A DNA stretch of 64,000 nt from Bradysia coprophila (taxonomy: Eukaryota > Arthropoda > Insecta > Diptera > Sciaridae). How positions within the stretch are numbered: the first letter of the stretch is position 1; each line of letters begins with the position of its first letter. Positions 56,700 through 64,000 of this stretch are shown one piece after another. The notes beneath the pieces were generated by a model, which saw nothing but the letters and a program-made list of their open reading frames with translations, searched no databases and was not told the origin of the DNA. The position numbers and the translations under genes were made by a program. The stretch is from contig NC_050737.1 of assembly GCF_014529535.1 (NCBI RefSeq), positions 310,001 to 374,000 of the forward strand, read 5' to 3'.

Positions 56700-59270
56700 G
56701 TAGTTTTTTACTCCGTTTACAACCACATCTTACGCCAGCAAAATGCCTGTTATCAAATTAGCACACTTTGATTAAAAAGTGTAAGCAATTTTAATAAAAA
56801 AGTTAAATTTTTGCAGGGAATAAGATGAATTATCTCAACTAATTTTTGAAGATTTTTTTTAAATACATGGAATTAAATGAATATTGTAAAAATTTTACGA
56901 GTGTGAAGTTTGCGGCCAGAGCGAAGCGAGGGCCGTAATTCACACGAGTCGTGACATTTTATTCACGATTGAAGGTTTTGTGAATGGGAAATCGAGGGAT
57001 TATTTTTTCTCGGTCTACCAATAAATTTCTCCTTTTACAAATATTTTTAATCCCTTTACCATTATAGAGTGGTATCAATTTACCCGAAATATTGGTAAAC
57101 TGAGTTATTTTTAACGATGAACCAAAAACTAATTAAGTTCATTTATTACCATGTCACCATGTGAAGGTATATTAAGTACCGGGGAACTTCCTTTTTTTAC
57201 GCAAAATTGTAAGAGAAGAACATCTATCGCACTTTTTTATTTTGTGAAAAAGTCCTCGTTCCACATTCACAAAACAAACTTCGCATCTACTCTGATGTAA
57301 AAAAAATGCAATCAAACAGAATAATAGACAGCTCATATGAGTGGTAAGTTTACGGCCAGAGCGAAGCGAGGGTCGTCATCTACACGAGTCATATTTTATT
57401 TCTGATTTGAGGTTGATGCTCAAAAAGTGGTCAAAAATAATTCCACCTTACCATCGATGGTTTCCAAGAAAAAAAAATTGTCAAATTTTACTGTCATTTG
57501 CCTGGAGTCATTAATGTAGTAAATATATTATGTATTAAATGTGACAAGTTTTCATGAATACGTCAAAAATACATTTAGAAAAGTGTCAGTCAAGCGACCT
57601 GACCCACCTTTTGGGGGGGACCTAGTTTATTAGCAGCAATGGACCCTGTGCAAATTTGTAGCCTACATTTAGGCGGAATTTTTTTCGTTTTTTGATGATT
57701 TTTTTTTAACTAAAATCTTTTTTTTTTAGTAAAACCATTATGGCACGCAAGAATATGTTACTGTTAAAGGAAAAATTGGTTTGTTAGTCATAACTTAACC
57801 CCTTCATCCTTTAAAATTTGTGTAAATTTATGTAATCTGCACAGGTTTCTCCAATTTAAGTAAGTTATCACCCACAAACCAATTTTTTCTATAAAAATTA
57901 CAGATTTTTGTTCAAAGAAATCATCAAAAAACGATTTTATATTTAAAGGTTCTTTCGCCGAAATCGTTATGATCACGATTTTAATTCATAAATTGTTTTT
58001 CAACTTATACTTGCACACTCGCTTTCTTTAATGTTGAATAACCTCCTGGGTATTTATTGTGATGTATACGGTATTTCATTGAGAAATGATTTCCTAATAA
58101 ATTAGTAGTTGGAAACGTGGTGAAGTGCTAAGATGTTCTAAGAATTAACTGTCAACTGATACAGTTCGTTCAATTTGGCTCAATCATCAGTTTGGATGGA
58201 TACAATATAGTTTTGTTTCCAAATCGATGTGGCTAGTTAGCTATGTTATGCATTCAAAATGGCTGGACACATTATAAAATTGGTTGAATTTGAGAGACAT
58301 GTAATAAAACAATCACAGAACTTATCATTATAAGTAGAAGATTACTGGGAAACTTTGTTGTAACTGCATATTTCTGCTGTTTTTTTACTCGTTTTTCGTT
58401 ACTCGAAATATATTCGTCCGCTCAATATGAACTTCTCTTTCACATTTTCATTTCCATTCAATAAATGCTCCGCGAATCTCTTTGAAATAATGAATTTTTA
58501 ATTACACTTCAATTAAAAAATATAAACGGCCATTTAACAGGTAATTTTAATTCAAAATGAATTAAATTAGAGCATAATACCTATCTAATTCACTTAACCA
58601 ATTTCATTACATCCATCTGCATAAAACAACTTTTTGAAGTATTCATCCTGATCAATGGAATCATTTTTTTAGTACTCGCAATTTTTCAACGAAATCTACA
58701 GAATTTTACCTAAAGTAGTTGGGTGCATTTTGCGAATGGATTTCATTATTCCCATTTTTCTATCGATGATATATGAACAATGCAATTTGGAAAAAAAAAT
58801 GAAATGAAAGAGAAACAGACAATATAATTACGTCGTTATTATAGAATTGAACACTCAACACTGCACTCATTTCTATTTTCATTCAATGATTGACCAATTA
58901 CCAATTAGTTAATTACAGCAGAAAAAAAAAACTTTTTATAAAAAGGATGTTTCGAAAATGGAATTGGTTTTGTAATGAGTGTCTGCTGAAATGTGAAATT
59001 AATGTGTCAGATTTAATATTGAGAAATTAATTGGATTTTTTGTGTGTCTAAAAATAGTTTGTTTTTTAATCCCTAACATCATGAGGGTATACGTAATGTT
59101 TTTACGTACCGGGATAACCATGAGCATAACCAGCAACAGGCGATATCATATTCCAGTTCGAATTTTCATTTTCAATGGGTTTTAATTTTCCTGTTACATT
59201 CTAATTTTTCGCTATACATTGCAATTTCGATTCAGAGAGGGCAGATGGAGATGGAACATACATTTGTGTA
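56700..59270. other. Gene-free stretch
   Basis: No gene supported. GGCCAGAGCGAAGCGAGGG occurs at 56914 and 57354, each followed within about 15 bases by ACACGAGTC. The rest shows nothing I recognise. Confidence 0.5.
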
Positions 59271-59275
59271 TCTGA

Positions 59276-59483
59276 CAGGGCCTATTCTAAAAAAAAAAAA
59301 AATCTTAAATGTTCTAAAGTGAACAACTTAGAACTTAACGAATTGTCTAGAAAATACAGAATTTCGTAAAATGAGAAATGTCTACAAATTCACAAATTTC
59401 TACCAATTCTCCACAAATCCTAAAAATTTTACAAATCTACAATTTTAGAGAATTGGTAAAAATCTTCAATAAAATAGGCCCTG
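59276..59483. mobile_element. Small inverted-repeat element, about 208 bp
   Basis: Ends CAGGGCCTATT and AATAGGCCCTG. The AT-rich interior has repeated TCTACAAAT/CCACAAAT words. No target duplication seen. Confidence 0.6.
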
Positions 59484-60519
59484 ATATAACCAAACAATAA
59501 CACAACATATGTAACAGAAAATACGTCCGCATGCATAGAAATGTTTACATTCAAATTGTCCCTTCTAACAACGACATGTTTATCACGCCATACATTTTTG
59601 AAATTCCAAAAATTAAAGGGTTTTTATGTAGACCGTTTATGGATACCTACATTCTCCCAGTAAAAGTTTATTTATGTTGAAAAACCATGTAACGAAATGT
59701 GTTAATAAAACAATAAATCGACCGATGAAACGAAACTAAATCTCGTTTACAGACACATCGAAGGGTGTAAATTGGAAAAATTTCTCTGATATATCTGTAT
59801 TCACCGTCCCTCTTCTCGGTTTTTACTCGAAATCCCGATTACGATATGAAAGCTTTGAAACGATACGGTTTAGTTGTAAAAAAAGTGATATTGTCGATGA
59901 GGAAGAAAATAAATTGCGTCTACACCCATCAGTAACGGTCTTTTTTTACTTCCTTTATATTTTTAGATTTTTATGTAGGAAAGTGACAGGCTTTAAATTT
60001 AATTTCTGAGTGATCCACATAACATATACGGTCTCGAAGTTATTCGATATTCTTGTCGAGAATTTGTATTGACACTTTCACTTGAAAATGGGGTAGTACT
60101 AGAACTGTAAAATCGTTAATCGAGGTCGAGTGGATGGTCCGAGACGCCGTCGAGGACATAGTTTATCACACCAAGCTTTTAATTTTACGGTTTCTCGGTT
60201 TCTTATAACTTATAAGTTCATATTTATAAGTCGACGTATAACTTATACGTCATTTGCGCAAACTGTCCAATAAGCAGAATTTTCATCGAGTACGGTCCTG
60301 GACCTTTTGATATAAATTTCTTATGTCATAGTCATTTCCATAACTAGGAACTATGAATGAAAAGCTGAAAAGTCAAGCTTAGATGAGTAACATTATTGAT
60401 CGGACACGAAGCCGAGGTGAATGGTCGCTGATAAATTCTACCGTTTATTCCGTGGTATGTACACATGAGGATCAAGCAAGAATACTAAAAGGCTTTCGTT
60501 AGGCAAAGTTAGTGCGAAC

Positions 60520-60647
60520 TACAGTGAACGACATCTCAAATGTCTCACTGTCATTTTTTTCAGAGAATGTCATTGTGAATTTGCAATGACACAATAAAAT
60601 TCTCAGAAAAATTTGACAGTGAGACATTTGAGATGTCGTTCACTGTA
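60520..60647. mobile_element. Hairpin MITE, 128 bp
   Basis: Perfect inverted arms of 34 bp beginning TACAGTGAACGACATCTC. CAGAGAATxTCATTGTG and CACAATAAAATTCTC continue the pairing loosely. The edges are TA. Confidence 0.88.
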
Positions 60648-60699
60648 AATGCTTTCAAGAAAATACCGACCGATACCCTCAGGGTCCGCTCTTTGATTA

Positions 60700-61095
60700 A
60701 CATTACATCCGATTTATAATACCAGAACTAATTCGAGCCGGTCTAACCATATTGCAATATGCATCGCAAAAATCTAATTCAGTCAAAAATTCAAGAAAAC
60801 TCATTTGTCCCTACTCGTATCATTCATTCAATCCCTTCCCCCCATCAATTTAATAAACAATGGAAGCCTTTCATCCACAATTATAGAGCAAAAGTTTTTC
60901 CCGTTCGAGAGATTTGATTCGATAAATAATCAATCAATCAATTAATTTCTATTGTTTCTTGAGTTTTTCTTGTTTTTGTGCTCAGTCCTCACTCACGAAA
61001 CTCTTTCTCTAAATCTGCATTTCTAATTTTTACCGAACAAAGAACGATCTGCAAATCAATTAATTACATAATTGTACTGTAGCTATATGCAATGC
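60700..61095. other. Gene-free stretch
   Basis: AT-rich, no gene or repeat recognised. Confidence 0.45.
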
Positions 61096-61109
61096 TTGAA
61101 TACCCCTTA

Positions 61110-62215
61110 CACGGTGAGCTTAAAAAAAAATTTATTCGACCTCTCGTGGACATGGGATATTTTTATAGGAATGTGCTCAGGGGCCTCCCAGGATGACGAA
61201 ATGACTATTCCCAAAATATGTCGATGGGAAAATTTTTAATTAGATCGATTTTTCGTTTTTTTGGGACCTGCGGGAAGCTTCGAAGACTGTTTGGACCCTA
61301 CTGGTGACTCGTTTGAACACAAAAATATAGTTGCTGTTTAGCCTGAGATGTAAGCTTTACAGCGATACCAATCATGACATTCATGACTACCAACAAACAT
61401 CTTGTATGAGGCATAGTCATTCAACTAGATGCCTGCGAATTTGAAAGGCTGTATCACACGTGGATGATTTCTTTTTTGTCTCAAAAAGTATGTTTAGTTA
61501 TTTTACATAATTTAAGGGGTTAATAAAGGTGGAAAAAAGATTTTTGACTCGAAATAAAAAAGTTTATAAATCGCACCCATGAGCAAATTGCACTATCTCG
61601 AGTCAAAAATTAACAGACCTTGGTTGTATTTTCTTTTGTTTCGTATGTAGTTTCTCCAATAGCTATTTTAAGCTAATTCTGAAACATTTTAGTTGTTTCC
61701 ACTAAAAAATGAGACATTATACGAAGAAAATGGGATGGTTGTTCAGGTCTAACAACAAAGATTATATCAGAATGAAATACAAACTCATTTTTCGACCTTT
61801 ATTCACCTTTTAAATTATGTAAAATAACTAAACATACTTTTTGAGACAAAATAGAAATCATCCACGTGTGATACAGCCTTTCGAATTCGCATCGACCTAG
61901 TTGAATGACTATGTCTCATACAAGATGTTTGTTGGTAGTCATGAGTATCATGATTGGTATCGCTGTAAAGCTTACACCTCAGGCTAAACAGCAACTATAT
62001 TTTTGTGTTCAAACGAGTCACCAGTAGGGTAAAAACAGTCTTCGAAGCTTCCCGCAGGTCCCAAAAAAACGAAAAATCGATCTAATTAAAAATTTTCCCA
62101 TCGAAATATTTTGGAAATATTCATTTCGTCATCCTGGGAGTCCCCTGAGCACATTCCCATAAAAAAATCCCATGTCCACGAGAGGTCGAATAAATTTTTT
62201 TTTAAGCTCACCGTG
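61110..62215. mobile_element. Inverted-repeat element, about 1.1 kb, CACGG termini
   Basis: Arms of about 440 bp (61110-61550 and about 61775-62215) around a unique spacer of about 220 bp. Ends are CACGGTGAGCTTAAAAAAA and complement. CTTA flanks both ends (61106-61109 and 62216-62219). CAC ends with a short duplication suggest the CMC group (CACTA/Mirage/Chapaev). Arms are diverged by substitutions. No transposase ORF. Confidence 0.85.
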
Positions 62216-62469
62216 CTTACGCAGACATTTAATATCAATGAGGAAGGAAGAAGAAGAAGAAGAAAAAAGGTTCTCAAAGCTACTGCGTAAAAGGTCGAAA
62301 AGTAAATATGTTTTTTTTCGGTATATTGAATAGATATATAGCCTGGCTCTGGAATGGGTATTCCACCAGCCAGCGGAACTTTTCGCATCAACAAAGAAAC
62401 TTTGTTATACCCTGGAATAATACAAATACAAATACACATTAAGATTATTTTTTTATGTTTCCAAACCAT

Positions 62470-64000
62470 TCAGCTGGTTGTACAAAAATGACATTGTCCC
62501 CATATAAGAACGTTATTTATTGGACATTATCAGCAACAGTGTTCCGTTTGCTTGACCTTTTTCGAAATGCATAAATCAACTCCATATGAATTAATAAAAT
62601 TATTCAATTTTTTTTTATTTCGACTTCCATGCTAAATCAAGAGGAAATGTTCGGATTGTATGCGAAATAAATATTTGGGTGAAGGTCATTTTTAAGAATC
62701 GCATGAATTGAATATAGTGGAAAAAAAGGAAACATTGCATGGACTGATTTATGATAAGTGTTTGATTGGGGTGAATGGAACAATTTAATCGTAATTTTAA
62801 ATTTCCATAAACGTTAGAGCAATGGGAATTGCCTAAGAATGTACGCAAAAATCTATCGACCAAAAAAGTTTATTTTGCGTAACACTCAATGAACGGAAGA
62901 TCTATTTTAGTATGTAGAACATTTTCTCATCAAAGACAATGAGGGTATAAAAAACGGCATGTTATCGACTCGACAGCACAAGAAAAAACTAAACGGGGAC
63001 TTACACCTAATTCGATACTAATTTTTAATAGTAAAATGACTGGTAAAAGTAATGAAGTACAAGATTTTGTATCAAAAAGTAGGTGTCATTTTGAACGATA
63101 GAAGTAACAGATTTGACGATGGACGAATGACGTTTACAAACTATGTAAAGTGTAAAATATGCATAATAGAGTTTTCTCCCAACATTTTCAAGTAAGTTCA
63201 ATTAAACTTTTTCCATGCCACCACGCAGTAAAGTGCACTTTGCATTACTGATTGTCTCTGCAGAGCCTAAGGCGGCAACCGATATAATACCCAGAGTGCG
63301 TGAGTAAGTAAATTTTCCCGCAGGTAGGTAACATAAAACTACATGGTTATCGTTCTCCAGTTTTATTTGTTCCACACCGTTCAACATGTTGTCAACGAAA
63401 GAAACGTAAGGAATGTCGTTTCACTCAACTAATCTGGGAACTGTGCTGTGATTTTCATACAATTTTTTTTAGTAAAATGCAGAGTTACAGACATTTTGTG
63501 CGATACGGCTGCAGTGAAATAATTGCGGTTTGTGGAACCTCCTCACATTGGAAAGTCATGTCACATACGGTCATTCATCTGTTATCGATATCGACGACAA
63601 AAATAACAACACGCTCTGGGTAATGTGTTTCTTTATATAATAAAACGCATGTTAAAAAAATTGAAGTATAAGATTTGAAATAACTAAAACTAGACTAAAT
63701 TACACTGACCATCTTTAACATGAATGAGGTCAAATGAATCGTTTTTACCCGATCTTACGCCAATGCTATACAGTCATTCCAACTCTGACACAGCTCTATT
63801 CAAATCTGGTTCGTTTACGTCTATCTGATAGCACACAAATCAACTTAAGTATTAAGGGATCCCTTTCAGCGTGACACAAGGGGGAGGCGTGGACAAAAAT
63901 TCAACGACATGGCTTGACGTTGTTTGTTTACAGTCCCTAGGTGGTGTTGTTCCGATTTCAATAGGTATACGCAAGGTGGGATTACAATGCCAAAAACCAA
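62470..64000. other. Gene-free end of the window
   Basis: No gene supported. About 63560-63690 resembles family D in reverse (TCATCTGTTATCGATATCGA, AACGCATGTTAAAAA). Short ORFs have no motif. Confidence 0.4.

Noticed and set aside
62086..62469. 127-codon ORF at the end of the 61.1-kb element
   Set aside because: Half of it is the terminal inverted repeat of the element and the other half has no motif.

Overview
The window looks like nuclear DNA from an arthropod, most likely an insect. It is strongly AT-rich, and its genes are split by many short GT-AG introns. The only confidently recognisable genes are microsomal cytochrome P450s of the CYP4 and CYP3 clans. Gene density is low, and much of the rest is inverted-repeat transposons (MITEs), minisatellites and tRNA-like repeats. 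I suspect a dipteran, but nothing here fixes the order.

Region by region. 1-27.5 kb has no gene I can name. It holds an inverted-repeat element (2.4-3.1 kb), a 168-bp tandem duplication (6.1-6.4 kb), several dispersed repeat families (8.7, 9.4, 10.0 and 11.3 kb), two MITEs with clear 8-bp target duplications (16.4 and 16.9 kb), an 840-bp hAT-like element (20.75-21.59 kb) and a very young 4.5-kb palindrome (22.87-27.38 kb). 27.6-37.1 kb is a minus-strand CYP4 cluster: a broken relic (27.6 kb), gene A (28222-30769) and gene B (32397-37068). A and B each have nine exons, encode 497 residues and have nearly identical exon lengths. Gene B's intron 4 is swollen to 2.4 kb by repeats, including the tail of a non-LTR retrotransposon. 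37-44.8 kb is again repeats, including a 961-bp fold-back element with an 8-bp target duplication. 44.85-49.29 kb carries gene C, a plus-strand CYP3-clan P450 with four exons and 477 residues. 49.3-64 kb has no gene I can support. It holds tRNA-like repeats, an array of a TCACAGGTAATG-type motif, a 20-bp self-complementary minisatellite (56.3-56.7 kb) and a 1.1-kb inverted-repeat element (61.1-62.2 kb).

The three P450s keep all key motifs and splice sites, so all three look able to make ER-bound haem-thiolate monooxygenases. Such clusters commonly handle xenobiotics, hormones or fatty acids, but no substrate can be read from the sequence. The story of the locus is tandem duplication of CYP4 genes with later decay of one copy and heavy invasion by non-autonomous transposons. 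Coordinates of exons and repeat ends were worked out by hand and may be off by a base or two at some repeat edges.
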